A stretch of 64,000 nt of DNA, from positions 5,247,501 to 5,311,500 of the forward strand of contig NZ_CP108538.1 in NCBI RefSeq assembly GCF_035994185.1, written 5' to 3'. Below, in pieces: positions 33,862-42,131 of the stretch. Both the position numbers and the translations under genes were made by a program. The notes under the pieces were generated by a model. It saw nothing but the letters and a program-made list of their open reading frames with translations, did no database searches and was not told where the DNA came from. This DNA comes from Streptomyces sp. NBC_01217 (GTDB lineage Bacteria; Actinomycetota; Actinomycetes; Streptomycetales; Streptomycetaceae). Every line of letters begins with the position of its first letter. The first letter of the stretch is position 1.

Positions 33862-34497
33862 ATGAACGTGACGACCCTTGCCCCCGGGCACAGACGAGGA
33901 GCGCACGCCATGGCCATCGCCCCGGACGACGCACAGCGGGACTCGGTCCACTACCTGGCCATGCGCGACATCGTCGAGCAGATGCAGGACAGCGTTCCCG
34001 GCAAATTCGAGATCACCGAAGAAGGAATCGTCCACGACATGATGGCGCCCGTCGGACCTCATGAGCTGACGGCGCTGCGCGTTCGGAAACGCCTGGAAAA
34101 GGTGATGCCGGAAGAGCTGGTGGCTCATACCGGCACTCCTGACGTGGAGGACACGCCTCGGGGCATTCTGCGTCACCCGGACATCATGGTGATCGCCGAG
34201 GCGGACATGGAGGTTGTGAGTTCAATCGATCCCCGTACGCTCATTGCCGCCATTGAAGTCGTCTCACGGTCCAACCCGGACAACGACTGGGTGAGCAAAA
34301 TGCGGGACTACCCCCTGCTCGGCATCCCCGTCTACGCGATCTTCGACCCCCGCACGGGCACGGGTGCCGTCCTCTCCGACATCCACCCGACGCCGGAGGG
34401 CCCGCGTTACGCGGTCCGCAAGGACTTCGTGTACGGCGAGGACGTCACCATCGGCGAGTGGACGATCTCGACGGATGCGCTCCCGCGGTTCGTGTGA
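33862..34497 (+). CDS. Uma2-family (DUF820) PD-(D/E)XK endonuclease-like protein
   Basis: The 211-residue product shows the DUF820 pattern: EITEEGIVHDMMAPVGPHE, then RHPDIMVIAEADME, LIAAIEVVSRSN and YPLLGIPVYAIFDP. The restriction-endonuclease-like core residues (Asp in PDIMV and Glu in AIEVVS) are present. The start could be ATG 33862, one base after the previous stop, or ATG 33910 with its own GAGGAG site; I use the first. Uma2 proteins are common and multi-copy in Streptomyces and often flank mobile or defence-like regions. Function not known. Confidence 0.85.
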   Translation: MNVTTLAPGHRRGAHAMAIAPDDAQRDSVHYLAMRDIVEQMQDSVPGKFEITEEGIVHDMMAPVGPHELTALRVRKRLEKVMPEELVAHTGTPDVEDTPRGILRHPDIMVIAEADMEVVSSIDPRTLIAAIEVVSRSNPDNDWVSKMRDYPLLGIPVYAIFDPRTGTGAVLSDIHPTPEGPRYAVRKDFVYGEDVTIGEWTISTDALPRFV

Positions 34498-34546
34498 CGT
34501 CCGCGCGGCTTCAGGTGGCGTCGAGGTGGTCGAGGGGACGCCGACG

Positions 34547-35953
34547 TCAGCGGTGGAAGGCGGAGCCGAAGTGGGCGCCGGGTGCGGGGGCGGCGAGTGT
34601 GCCCGGTCCGAAGCTCACCGACCCGGTCGCGGTGACTCCGGAGGCGGCGCCGGGGAAGACCCACATGGACCCGGTGCCGCTGTTCTCCTGCGGTGCCGAA
34701 ACGGCGACGTACCCGCCGACGACGGCGGTGCGGCTGCCGAACCGGTCGCCGTTCTCTGCCGTACCGGGCACTCCTGCCGTGTTCTGGCTGAGGACCTGGA
34801 CCCTGGTGCCGGCCAGACCCGTCGCGCTCCCCCTGAGGACGGCGAAGGTGCCGGCGTCGGTCCGGTCGGCGTGGTCCTCGCCAGGGATGCCGGTGACGAC
34901 GTCGGCGTAACCGTCGCCGGTGACGTCGCCGACGGAGACGTCGGTGCCGAAGCGGTCGCCGTTCTCCCCCGTCCCGGGGACGCCGGTGGTGTTCTGGCCG
35001 ATCAGCGCGGCCCGGGGCGCGAGCCCGGCCGCCGTGCCCCGGACCACGCCCACGAGACCGCCGCCCGCCGCCGTGCTGCGGCCGAAGACGACATCCTGAC
35101 GGCCATCGCCGTCGATGTCGCCGAGGGCGATGCTGTCCGCGGACACGGTGTCCGGGTAGGCGATGAACGGCCCTGCCACCAGGCCGTCCTCGGTGCCCTT
35201 CAGTAGTTGCAGATGGGGCGGCGGGATCGCTCCTCCATCGTCCGAGTCCCACGAACCGCTGCTGACCACCAGGTCGGTTGTGCCGTCGCCGTCCACATCG
35301 CCCGCTTCCATCGCGTGGATGCGGACGTCCAGGCCGACGAGGGGTCCGGTGCGGGCCGGGCCACCGGTACGGCTGAAGGGCCCGTACCGCATCTGATAGG
35401 CCGTCGCCAGGTCCAGGTGTCCGTCCCCGTCGAAGTCGCCGGCCCGGGTCCGCGCCCCGCCCTGGCCGATGTCGGTGGCGATGATGAGCCCGCCCACGCT
35501 TCCCCACAGGACGGTTTGCCGCCCGACGTCACGCGCGCTGCCGATGTCCTCGCCCGGGGTTGCGACAACCAGGTCGGTGAAACCGTCGCCGTCCAGGTCG
35601 GCCGCCGTGAGGTGGCTGCCGAAGTGGTCACCCGTCTCCGCCGTACCGGGGACTCCGTAGCGGTTCTGGCTGATCACCTGGTGCTTGACGCCGTTGGGGC
35701 CCTCGGCCATGCCGTAGACGACGGCGAAGTACCCGGCGCCGGACCTGCCGTTGACCGTGCCGCCCGGTGCGGCGACCGCCACGTCGGTGTATCCGTCACC
35801 GTCGAAGTCGGCCCGCACGGACGCCGCGGCGTCGGCGGCGAGGGCGCCCACCGGGGCGTTTTCGGCGTAGGACACCGCAGGGGCCGCCCCCGTCACGGCG
35901 ATGACGGCGGCGACGACAGCGGCGGCGGCCAGGTTGAATCTCCGTGAGGACAA
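34547..35953 (-). CDS. Secreted FG-GAP (integrin-like) beta-propeller protein
   Basis: A 468-residue protein with a Sec signal peptide (start MSSRRFNLAAAAVV, probable cleavage after APAVSYA). Several FG-GAP repeats follow, each with the Ca2+-binding pattern DxDGDGxxD: ADFDGDGYTDVAVA, DLDGDGFTDLVVA, DFDGDGHLDLAT and later copies. They should build a seven-bladed propeller. The role is probably extracellular binding. It is followed by the flavin monooxygenase gene on the same strand, which is upstream by a 110-bp gap. Confidence 0.9.
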   Translation of the reverse strand: MSSRRFNLAAAAVVAAVIAVTGAAPAVSYAENAPVGALAADAAASVRADFDGDGYTDVAVAAPGGTVNGRSGAGYFAVVYGMAEGPNGVKHQVISQNRYGVPGTAETGDHFGSHLTAADLDGDGFTDLVVATPGEDIGSARDVGRQTVLWGSVGGLIIATDIGQGGARTRAGDFDGDGHLDLATAYQMRYGPFSRTGGPARTGPLVGLDVRIHAMEAGDVDGDGTTDLVVSSGSWDSDDGGAIPPPHLQLLKGTEDGLVAGPFIAYPDTVSADSIALGDIDGDGRQDVVFGRSTAAGGGLVGVVRGTAAGLAPRAALIGQNTTGVPGTGENGDRFGTDVSVGDVTGDGYADVVTGIPGEDHADRTDAGTFAVLRGSATGLAGTRVQVLSQNTAGVPGTAENGDRFGSRTAVVGGYVAVSAPQENSGTGSMWVFPGAASGVTATGSVSFGPGTLAAPAPGAHFGSAFHR

Positions 35954-36063
35954 GGCGAACCCCTTGGGACGGCGAGTAGTCGGCCGCGCTTCTCATCTCA
36001 AGCACTCGGCAACCAACAAGACCCGCACAAGGCGCCAAGGGTTGTAGGCCGTCTTCACACAAA

Positions 36064-37251
36064 TCAGCCGGTGTGTGCCAGTCTCTTGGCGATCTTCCTT
36101 GCGTCCAGGGCCATTTCGCGGAACATGCCGCTGATCGGGTTGGTGAAGCCGGTGAAGTAGAGCCCGGGTGCCTGCTTGGGCGTACGGCCGCCGTGCACCA
36201 CCGGGCGGCCCCGGGCGTCCAGTACGCCGAGGTGGCCGACCAGCCCCTCCAGGGCCCGTCGGTAGCCGGTCGCAGCGATCACCGCGTCCGGGGTGATCCG
36301 GTCCCCGTCGGCCAGCACCACCGCGCCCTCGTCGAAGGACTCGACGGCCGCCACCGGGACCACCCGGCCGGACTTCACCGCGTCGATCAGCCCCACGTCC
36401 TGCACCGGGATGGCGCCGTCCTTGACCCGTGAGTACAGGCCGGTTTCCGGACGCGGGAGGCCCTGCGCGGAGAGGTCGGGGACGGCGATCCTGGCCATCA
36501 GGTGCCCGGCCCGGTCGACCAGCCGGACCGGCAGCCTGCGTACCAGGATGCCGGTCGCCTGCGCGGGCCAGCCCGCCGTCGAGCGGCGCACGATGTGGGG
36601 CGCGGTGCGCACGGCGATCCGTACCCGGGACGCCCCGCCCTCCACCAGGTCGGCGGCGATCTCCGCGCCCGTGTTGCCGATGCCGACGACGAGGACGTCC
36701 CTGCCGGCGTACGGGGCGGGGTTGCGGTAGTCGCAGGCGTGCACCAGGTCGCCGGTGAAGGTGTCGCGGCCGGACCAGTCGGGGATGCGCGGGGTGTGGT
36801 TGTGGCCGGTGGCCACGACGACGGCCCGGCCGGTCAGCACCCGGCCGCCGGTCGCGGTCAGCTGCCAGCCGGTTCCGTCGGGCGCCCGGTCGATCCGGGA
36901 CACCTCCACGCCTGTCACGACTTCGAGTTCGTGGTGCTCGGCGTACTTCTCCAGGTAGCGCACCACATCGTCCCTGCCCACCCAGCGTCCGAACCGGCGC
37001 GGCATCGCGAGCCCGGGCAGCGCGGACCAGCGCCGGGTCGTGTGGAGGTGCAGCCGGTCGTAGTGGCGGCGCCAGGAGGCCCCCACGTTCCCGGACTTCT
37101 CCAGCACGACCGCCCGTACTCCCTGCTCGCGCAGGGCCGCCGCGGCGGCGAGACCTCCCGGGCCGCCGCCGATGACGTACACGGGCCGGTCCTCCGTGCG
37201 GTCGATGGGGGCTGGGGTGGAGCTACCGGCGGTAGGTGTGCTGTCGGACAT
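36064..37251 (-). CDS. Flavin-dependent monooxygenase (FMO/Baeyer-Villiger-like)
   Basis: The 395-residue product has an N-terminal FAD motif (VYVIGGGPGGLAAAAAL) and an NADPH motif (VLVVGIGNTGAEIAADLVEG). VVVATGHNHTPRIPDW is the site between them. It fits flavin-containing monooxygenases that oxygenate a nucleophile or a ketone. ATG 37251 has no clear ribosome site. The gene is divergent from the DoxX/DUF35 pair; a shared operator (37385-37399) and another palindrome (37284-37299) lie in the gap. Substrate unknown. Confidence 0.88.
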   Translation of the reverse strand: MSDSTPTAGSSTPAPIDRTEDRPVYVIGGGPGGLAAAAALREQGVRAVVLEKSGNVGASWRRHYDRLHLHTTRRWSALPGLAMPRRFGRWVGRDDVVRYLEKYAEHHELEVVTGVEVSRIDRAPDGTGWQLTATGGRVLTGRAVVVATGHNHTPRIPDWSGRDTFTGDLVHACDYRNPAPYAGRDVLVVGIGNTGAEIAADLVEGGASRVRIAVRTAPHIVRRSTAGWPAQATGILVRRLPVRLVDRAGHLMARIAVPDLSAQGLPRPETGLYSRVKDGAIPVQDVGLIDAVKSGRVVPVAAVESFDEGAVVLADGDRITPDAVIAATGYRRALEGLVGHLGVLDARGRPVVHGGRTPKQAPGLYFTGFTNPISGMFREMALDARKIAKRLAHTG

Positions 37252-37283
37252 GGTTCGGAGCGTAATCGCGCCCTCACTCGATG

Positions 37284-37299
37284 GGTCTCGGCCGAGACC
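37284..37299. promoter_or_regulatory. Perfect 16-bp palindrome upstream of the monooxygenase
   Basis: GGTCTCGGCCGAGACC lies 33 bases before the monooxygenase start codon, which is a typical distance for a regulator site. It is unrelated to the CTGAC-N5-GTCAG operator. Confidence 0.5.
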
Positions 37300-37384
37300 G
37301 GAATCGGTTGCGAATTGATCACGGGTGTGTGGCTCGTGCACGGGTCCTGCGCACCCCTTGCGCAAGCCGTCACCATCAGGTGCA

Positions 37385-37399
37385 CTGACGTACCGTCAG
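37385..37399. promoter_or_regulatory. Shared catabolic operator, site 7 (before DoxX/DUF35)
   Basis: A perfect CTGAC-GTACC-GTCAG palindrome. It abuts a TATGGT box (37401-37406) that would serve the DoxX gene, placing the operator in the promoter spacer. The monooxygenase gene on the other strand is 134 bases away. Confidence 0.72.
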
Positions 37400-37420
37400 A
37401 TATGGTGAACGGGAGGCCTC

Positions 37421-37873
37421 ATGCAGACGATCTGGCTCGGCGGCGCCGAGTGGCTCGCCGTCCTCCGGATAGGCCTCGGCCTGTGGTGGCTGGAGAGTTG
37501 GCGGCACAAGGACAAGAAGGGCTGGTTCGAGCGCGGTACGGGCATCGCCTGGGCCGCGGACGTGGCGGGCAAGCACCGGTGGACGGCCGTACGCACCGGA
37601 TTCCAGCGGATCGTCGCCCCGCGCCCCAAGGCCATGGCCTACCTCGTCGTGTACGCCGAACTCGCCCTGGGCCTCGGCCTGATCGCCGGATTCCTCACCC
37701 CCGTCGCCCTCGTCGCCGGACTCCTCCTCAACCTCCTCTACCTCGTGCTGATGATCCACGACTGGGCCGAGCAGGGGCAGAACGCGATGATGGCGCTCAT
37801 CTCGCTCGTGGCGCTGTTCGCGATGTCCTGGCAGGCCTGGTCCCTCGACGGCGCGATCGGACTCTTCCCGTGA
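37421..37873 (+). CDS. DoxX-like membrane protein
   Basis: A 150-residue protein with four predicted membrane helices, starting at ATG 37421 behind GGGAGG. DoxX members associate with thiosulfate or quinone-linked oxidoreductases, though in actinobacteria the role is often unclear. It is translationally coupled to the DUF35 gene, a GTGA overlap. Together with site 7 this suggests that the pair takes part in the catabolic pathway. Its length is normal for the family. Confidence 0.82.
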   Translation: MQTIWLGGAEWLAVLRIGLGLWWLESWRHKDKKGWFERGTGIAWAADVAGKHRWTAVRTGFQRIVAPRPKAMAYLVVYAELALGLGLIAGFLTPVALVAGLLLNLLYLVLMIHDWAEQGQNAMMALISLVALFAMSWQAWSLDGAIGLFP

Positions 37874-38295
37874 CCGCGGACGCCGTACGCTTCGACCTCC
37901 CCGAGCCCGACGCCTTCACCCGCCCCTACTGGGACGCCGCCGCCCGGGGGCAGTTGCTGCTGCGCCGCTGCCGCGCCTGCGGGCGCGCCCACCACTACCC
38001 CCGCGAGTTCTGCCCGCACTGCTGGAGCGAGGACGTCGCCTGGGAACGGGCGAGCGGGCACGCCACGCTCTACACCTGGTCCGTCGTCCACCGCAACGAC
38101 CTGCCGCCGTTCGGCGCCCGCGTCCCGTACACCGCCGCCGTCGTCGATCTGGCCGAGGGGCCGCGGATGATGACGGAGATCGTGGACTGCGAGGAGCCGG
38201 ACCTGGCGATCGGCATGGCGCTGCGGGTGGCCTTCCGGCGGGAGGAGGGCGAGGAGGGCAAGGAGACGGTTCCGGTCTTCCGGCCTCTGTGCTGA
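37870..38295 (+). CDS. DUF35 OB-fold/zinc-ribbon protein (acyl-CoA-binding partner type)
   Basis: The 141-residue product has a rubredoxin-like zinc knuckle (CRACGRAHHYPREFCPHC, two CxxC pairs) and an OB-fold (ATLYTWSVVHRNDLPPFGA). DUF35 proteins work with thiolase-like (Ltp) or MaoC-type enzymes, as in ChsH2 and its partners. GTG 37870 overlaps the DoxX stop. Here there is no adjacent thiolase; the Ltp-type gene at 42132-43301 lacks a neighbouring DUF35 and is a possible partner. Confidence 0.87.
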   Translation: MTADAVRFDLPEPDAFTRPYWDAAARGQLLLRRCRACGRAHHYPREFCPHCWSEDVAWERASGHATLYTWSVVHRNDLPPFGARVPYTAAVVDLAEGPRMMTEIVDCEEPDLAIGMALRVAFRREEGEEGKETVPVFRPLC

Positions 38296-38319
38296 CCGTG
38301 TCGGCCGCCCGGCCTCCGG

Positions 38320-38904
38320 TCACAACCCCGGCGCCCCCCACACCGGGAACCACCGTGCCAGGTCCTTCTCCACGCGGAGATCGTCCCCGAGTACTGCCCG
38401 GACCTGCAGCTCCAGCTCGTTGTCGCGCTTCTCGGCGCCGCCCGGCACCGGAGCGAACGGATAGAACGTGCCGCGCTTGTAGAGGTAGACCAGCGCCAGC
38501 GGGCGGTCCCGTGCGTTCCTGAAGCCGATCAGGGAGCAGAGCAGTTGCGGGCCGAAGCCGCCGTCCTGGAGCAGGGTGTTGACCGCGTGCAGGTCGTTGA
38601 CCAGGGCGGCCGTGTCCTCGGTCGGCCGGTGGGTGAGCAGCCAGGTGTAGCCGTACGTGTCCTGGCTGAACTCCACCGGGATGCCGCCCCGGTCGCTGTC
38701 GGCGTCGAGCAGTTCGCGTACGTCTTCCTGGATACGGGCGAAGGTGCCGCCCTCGACGCCCGCGAAGCAGACGGAGCCGAGGCCGGTGGGCGCGAACCCG
38801 GCGCCCGCCTGGAGGGTGAGGGCTGCGGAGGGCACGGCGAAGAGCTGGTCGAGGTCGGGGCGGACCGGCTTGCTGCGGCCCAGGATGGTGTCGAGAAGAC
38901 CCAC
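38320..38904 (-). CDS. pspAB: PspA-associated protein PspAB
   Basis: The 194-residue product matches the actinobacterial PspAB family from its start (MGLLDTILGRSKPVRPDLDQ) and core (LGSVCFAGVEGGTFARIQED). PspAB is linked to envelope-stress proteins, which fits the neighbouring HtpX protease gene upstream on the same strand. No signal peptide or membrane helix is seen. Confidence 0.85.
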   Translation of the reverse strand: MGLLDTILGRSKPVRPDLDQLFAVPSAALTLQAGAGFAPTGLGSVCFAGVEGGTFARIQEDVRELLDADSDRGGIPVEFSQDTYGYTWLLTHRPTEDTAALVNDLHAVNTLLQDGGFGPQLLCSLIGFRNARDRPLALVYLYKRGTFYPFAPVPGGAEKRDNELELQVRAVLGDDLRVEKDLARWFPVWGAPGL

Positions 38905-38927
38905 TGCGGACTCCCTGATTCCTTACG

Positions 38928-38990
38928 ACGGGTTCCTGCGGGATATCTACCGGTTCCCTGCGGGAGATCTACGGGTTCCTTACGGGCGGG
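38928..38990. repeat. Three 21-22 bp tandem repeats at the htpX 3' end
   Basis: Units read ACGGGTTCCTGCGGGATATCT, ACCGGTTCCCTGCGGGAGATCT and ACGGGTTCCTTACGGGCGGG. The third contains the htpX stop codon (38980-38982). They occupy the short gap between pspAB and htpX. Confidence 0.65.
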
Positions 38991-39891
38991 CGAGGTCGGC
39001 GGAGATACGGGCCAGCTGGTCCAGGCGCTGTTCGAGGGTCGGGTGGGAGGAGAGCAGCCGGCTCAGGCTCTCCTTGGAGGAGAACGCGGGGACGAAGTAG
39101 AAGGCGTTGTACGGCTCCGCCTTGCGCAGATCCTCGGTCGGGATGCGGGCCATCTGGCCGCTCACCTTCGTGAGGGCGGAGGCGAGCGCCGAGGGGCGGC
39201 CGGTGAGCAGGGCGGCGGTGCGGTCGGCGGAGAGCTCGCGGTAGCGCGAGAGCAGCCGGGTGAGCAGGAAGCTCAGGGCGTACACGATCGCGCTGACCAG
39301 CGGGATCAGCATGATCGCGATGCCGACCGGGTCATTGCTCCGGCTGTTGCGGGAGAGCCCGCCCCACAGGGCGACGCGGGTGATGATGCCCGCGAGCACG
39401 CCGAGGAACGAGGCGATCGTCATGACGGCGACGTCCCGGTGCGCGACATGCGACATCTCGTGCGCGAGCACGCCCTCCAGCTCCTCCGGTTCCAGTCTGC
39501 GCAGCAGACCGGTCGTGGCGCAGACGAGGGCGGTCTTCTCACTCCGGCCGGTGGCGAAGGCGTTCGGCACATCGCTCTGGGCGATCGCCACCCGGGGCTT
39601 GGGCATGTCGGCCAGGGCGCAGATCCGGTCGACGGTGCCGTGCAGTTCGGGTGCCTGCTCGGGGGTGACTTCCCGGGCGCCCATGCTGAATGCGGCGATG
39701 CGGTCGCTGAACCAGAACTGGGCGATGAACAGTCCGCCGGTGAAGATCAGAATGATCGGCCAGGCGCCGCGCAGCACGGCGAGCAGCACGCCGACCAGGA
39801 CCACGTACAGCAGACCGATCAGGAACATGGTGGTCACCATGCGCGTGGTCAGCCCGCGGTCGGCGGCGTAACGGGAACGGGTTCGGCTCAT
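38980..39891 (-). CDS. htpX: Membrane zinc metalloprotease HtpX
   Basis: The 303-residue M48 protease has two N-terminal helices (about 15-60), the zinc motif HEMSH within LAHEMSHVAHRD (about residue 145) and two further helices. CALADMPKPRVAIAQSDVPN is the family segment before it. HtpX degrades misfolded membrane proteins. It lies upstream of pspAB on the same strand, consistent with an envelope-stress unit. Length is normal. Confidence 0.93.
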   Translation of the reverse strand: MSRTRSRYAADRGLTTRMVTTMFLIGLLYVVLVGVLLAVLRGAWPIILIFTGGLFIAQFWFSDRIAAFSMGAREVTPEQAPELHGTVDRICALADMPKPRVAIAQSDVPNAFATGRSEKTALVCATTGLLRRLEPEELEGVLAHEMSHVAHRDVAVMTIASFLGVLAGIITRVALWGGLSRNSRSNDPVGIAIMLIPLVSAIVYALSFLLTRLLSRYRELSADRTAALLTGRPSALASALTKVSGQMARIPTEDLRKAEPYNAFYFVPAFSSKESLSRLLSSHPTLEQRLDQLARISADLARP

Positions 39892-39967
39892 CGGTGCCTC
39901 CAGTCCTCACCTGCCTCCCATAGTGCTCCTTTGCGGTTGAATCCGAATAAACCCGAAGGGCAGGCCT

Positions 39968-40648
39968 CTACGGCCAGAGCAGTTTGCTCGTCCAGCCCGC
40001 TCCGTCCCGGCGGCGGTAGCGCAGCCGTACGTGTCGGCGCCTCGCGTCGCCCTGGAAGAACTCGACCTCCCGCGGCTCGACCACGTACCGCGTCCAGCTC
40101 GCGACCTCCGCGTCCGGATCCGCCTGTGCCCGCTTCCAGGCGGCGTCCGAAGCGCGGTTCAGTTCCTCGTACGAGCCGAGCACCTCGCTCTGCCGTCCCA
40201 CCAGCGCCGATGCCAGCGCCCCGGTCGAGCGGACGTGCAGATCGGCCCGGCTCTCGGCGGGGGTGCAGAGGGTGACCGGACCTCGTACCCGCACCTGCCG
40301 TCCCTGCGCCGGCCAGTAGAAGCCGAGCGCGGCGTGCGGGTGGGCGGCGAGCTGGCGGCCCTTCGCGCTGGTGGCGTGCGTGGCGAAGTGCCAGCCGCGC
40401 TCGTCCGCGTCGTGCAGCATCAGCGTCCGCAGGTCCGGGTTCCCCTCGGCGTCGACGGTGGCCAGCGTCATGGTGTGCGGCTCGGCCTGCCCGGCGGCCA
40501 CCGCCTCGGCGAACCAGGTGTGGAAGAGGGGGAGCGGGGTGCGCGGCGCGGCGGCCGGATCGAACGCGGGCAGATCGATGTCCCATACGCGCTGGGCGTG
40601 AAGGAGGTTCCTGAAGGTGCGCTGGGCAGAGGTCGGTGCATCCGTCAT
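39968..40648 (-). CDS. Pyridoxamine 5'-phosphate oxidase family protein
   Basis: The 226-residue product has the split-barrel flavin-binding core (MTLATVDAEGNPDLRTLMLH, then LGFYWPAQGRQVRVRGPVTL). A C-terminal PNPOx dimerisation segment (VEPREVEFFQGDARRRHVRL) follows. It looks like a PdxH relative but may not be the housekeeping enzyme. Start ATG 40648 is chosen because the frame upstream has no family resemblance. It is divergent from the toxin-antitoxin pair. Confidence 0.85.
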   Translation of the reverse strand: MTDAPTSAQRTFRNLLHAQRVWDIDLPAFDPAAAPRTPLPLFHTWFAEAVAAGQAEPHTMTLATVDAEGNPDLRTLMLHDADERGWHFATHATSAKGRQLAAHPHAALGFYWPAQGRQVRVRGPVTLCTPAESRADLHVRSTGALASALVGRQSEVLGSYEELNRASDAAWKRAQADPDAEVASWTRYVVEPREVEFFQGDARRRHVRLRYRRRDGAGWTSKLLWP

Positions 40649-40686
40649 GCGGCCATTGGATACCAGACACCTCCTGGGGGAAGGCT

Positions 40687-40716
40687 GTAGCACAGTGAGA
40701 CACGTCGAGCTACGCT
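40687..40716 (+). promoter_or_regulatory. Antitoxin promoter with inverted repeat
   Basis: TACGCT (40711-40716) lies six bases before the antitoxin ATG, suggesting a leaderless message. GTAGC (40687-40691) and GCTAC (40709-40713) form an inverted repeat, which could be an autoregulatory site as in YefM/Phd systems. Confidence 0.45.
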
Positions 40717-40722
40717 GGTTGC

Positions 40723-41001
40723 ATGAGGACCATCACGCAGCGGGAATTCCGTAATAAATCCGCTGAAGTCATGGACGCGGTGGAGGCGGGCGAGATCTTC
40801 CACATCACCCGCAACGGCATAGAGGTCGCAGAACTGCGGCCGCTCACCCGGAAGCGGCAGCTGAGCGCGGAGGAGTTGGTCGCCCGTCACCGGCGGCTGC
40901 CACGCGTGGATCACACGCTGATGCGTCAAGAGGCGGACGAGTTCTTCGGTACGCAGGACCGTCTCGGGGACGACGACCCCTGGGAGCGCAACCGTGACTG
41001 A
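40723..41001 (+). CDS. Phd/YefM-type antitoxin
   Basis: A 92-residue protein of the type II antitoxin class. The N-terminus ([20 protein letters not shown], then [15 protein letters not shown]) is a Phd/YefM DNA-binding fold. The C-terminal part wraps the toxin. Its stop codon lies inside the toxin gene (8-base overlap), giving coupled translation. Strong pair assignment; target promoter is its own. Confidence 0.9.
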   Translation: MRTITQREFRNKSAEVMDAVEAGEIFHITRNGIEVAELRPLTRKRQLSAEELVARHRRLPRVDHTLMRQEADEFFGTQDRLGDDDPWERNRD

Positions 41002-41398
41002 GCGCTACCGCACGGGGGTGCTCGACACGTGCACCTATGTCGACCTCGATGTGCTGAGCCCCGGTGATCTGCCGGTGATCCCCGCACTCACGGCTGTGAC
41101 GTTGGCCGAACTCCAGCAGGGCGTCGCCTTGGCCAGGGATCCGGCGGTGCGGGCTGCACGGATGGAGAAGCTGGGAGCCGCTGTCGCCGACTTCGAACCC
41201 CTGCCCTTCGACGGGGACGCCGCCGCCAGGTACGGGACACTCGTGGCCCTGGTCATGGCCGCCGGGCGCGATCCGCGCCCACGGCGACTGGATCTGATGA
41301 TCGCGTCCGTCGCATCGGTCGGAGGGCTGCCGCTCTATACGCGCAACGCCGACGACTTCAAGGGGCTGGAGGGGGCGCTCACCGTCGTAGGGGTCTGA
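40994..41398 (+). CDS. PIN-domain toxin (VapC-like ribonuclease)
   Basis: The 134-residue product has the four acidic residues of PIN domains: Asp in [10 protein letters not shown], Glu in LAELQQG, Asp in [11 protein letters not shown] and Asp in [11 protein letters not shown]. VapC toxins cleave tRNA or rRNA. GTG 40994 overlaps the antitoxin 3' end. Confidence 0.9.
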   Translation: MTERYRTGVLDTCTYVDLDVLSPGDLPVIPALTAVTLAELQQGVALARDPAVRAARMEKLGAAVADFEPLPFDGDAAARYGTLVALVMAAGRDPRPRRLDLMIASVASVGGLPLYTRNADDFKGLEGALTVVGV

Positions 41399-41540
41399 GC
41401 TGCGGCAACTCCTGGTGAGCCGCGTCCGGATCAGGAGCCGCATCGGTCATGTGGCGTCCTCATGCGGCGTCCTCATGCGCTCCGGACAGCCCACAGGGCG
41501 TCGGCCGGCAGTGGGTTGCCGGGCGACGCCCTGTGTGGTG

Positions 41541-41563
41541 TGCGCTCAGAGCGGTTGAGCGCA
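41541..41563. terminator. Hairpin between convergent vapC and DUF805 genes
   Basis: TGCGCTCA (41541-41548) and TGAGCGCA (41556-41563) form a perfect 8-bp stem with a 7-nt loop, in the gap between two convergent genes. Confidence 0.5.
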
Positions 41564-41606
41564 CGGTCATGCGGTCATGCGGTCATACGGTCGGTCGTGC
41601 GGTCGG
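41564..41606. repeat. Tandem CGGTCAT-type octamer repeats
   Basis: Imperfect copies of GCGGTCAT follow one another (CACGGTCAT, GCGGTCAT, GCGGTCAT, then CGGTCGGT variants). A slippage-type repeat in non-coding DNA. Confidence 0.55.
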
Positions 41607-41636
41607 ACGGGCCGGATGGCGTGCCGACAGCGGGAC

Positions 41637-41993
41637 CTAGTGGGCCGGGGCGTACTTCGGGTCCGGGCCGTACGAGTTGTCGCCCTGGTTGCCCTCAAGG
41701 CACATGAAGACGAGCAGCGTGATCGGGCCCACCAGCGGGATGGCGCCGAACAGCACCCACCAGCCGGAGCGGCCGGTGTCGTGCAGGCGGCGAATGACGA
41801 CTCCGAGGCCGGGCAGCACGACGGCGAGGGCGTAGATCGCGGTGATGATCGGCAGCGTGCCGATCACCACGTCGAGCACCACCGCGACGATGAGGGCGAT
41901 GAAGTTGAAGAGCAAGTACATCCAGTACTCCTTGCGACGCGCACGGCCGCTGAACACCGCGTACTTCTTCAGAACATCGAGATACCAGTGCAC
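41637..41993 (-). CDS. DUF805 membrane protein
   Basis: The 118-residue product has three predicted helices and the family pattern WYLDVLKKYAVFSGRARR, YWMYLLFNF and LPGLGVVIRRLHDTGRSGWW. GTG 41993 follows GGGGGGAC. DUF805 proteins are inner-membrane proteins of unknown role. It precedes the thiolase gene by a gap of 138 bp in the opposite sense of transcription flow but on the same strand. Confidence 0.9.
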   Translation of the reverse strand: MHWYLDVLKKYAVFSGRARRKEYWMYLLFNFIALIVAVVLDVVIGTLPIITAIYALAVVLPGLGVVIRRLHDTGRSGWWVLFGAIPLVGPITLLVFMCLEGNQGDNSYGPDPKYAPAH

Positions 41994-42131
41994 TTTGTCC
42001 CCCCAAGGGCGATGGTGGCTTGTTCCCGCTGGAGCAAGCCTGGACGGCAGAACCTAGATGGTTGAGGTGCGCGGGTCAAAAAGTTATGAAGAGAGCGCTC
42101 TCAGCCAGTGTCTGCTCGGATTCGGGCTTTC

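Noticed and set aside
41564..41606. Short tandem repeats as a CRISPR array
   Set aside because: Units are 8 bp, contiguous and without spacers; no cas genes nearby. The same applies to 22395-22433 and 38928-38990.
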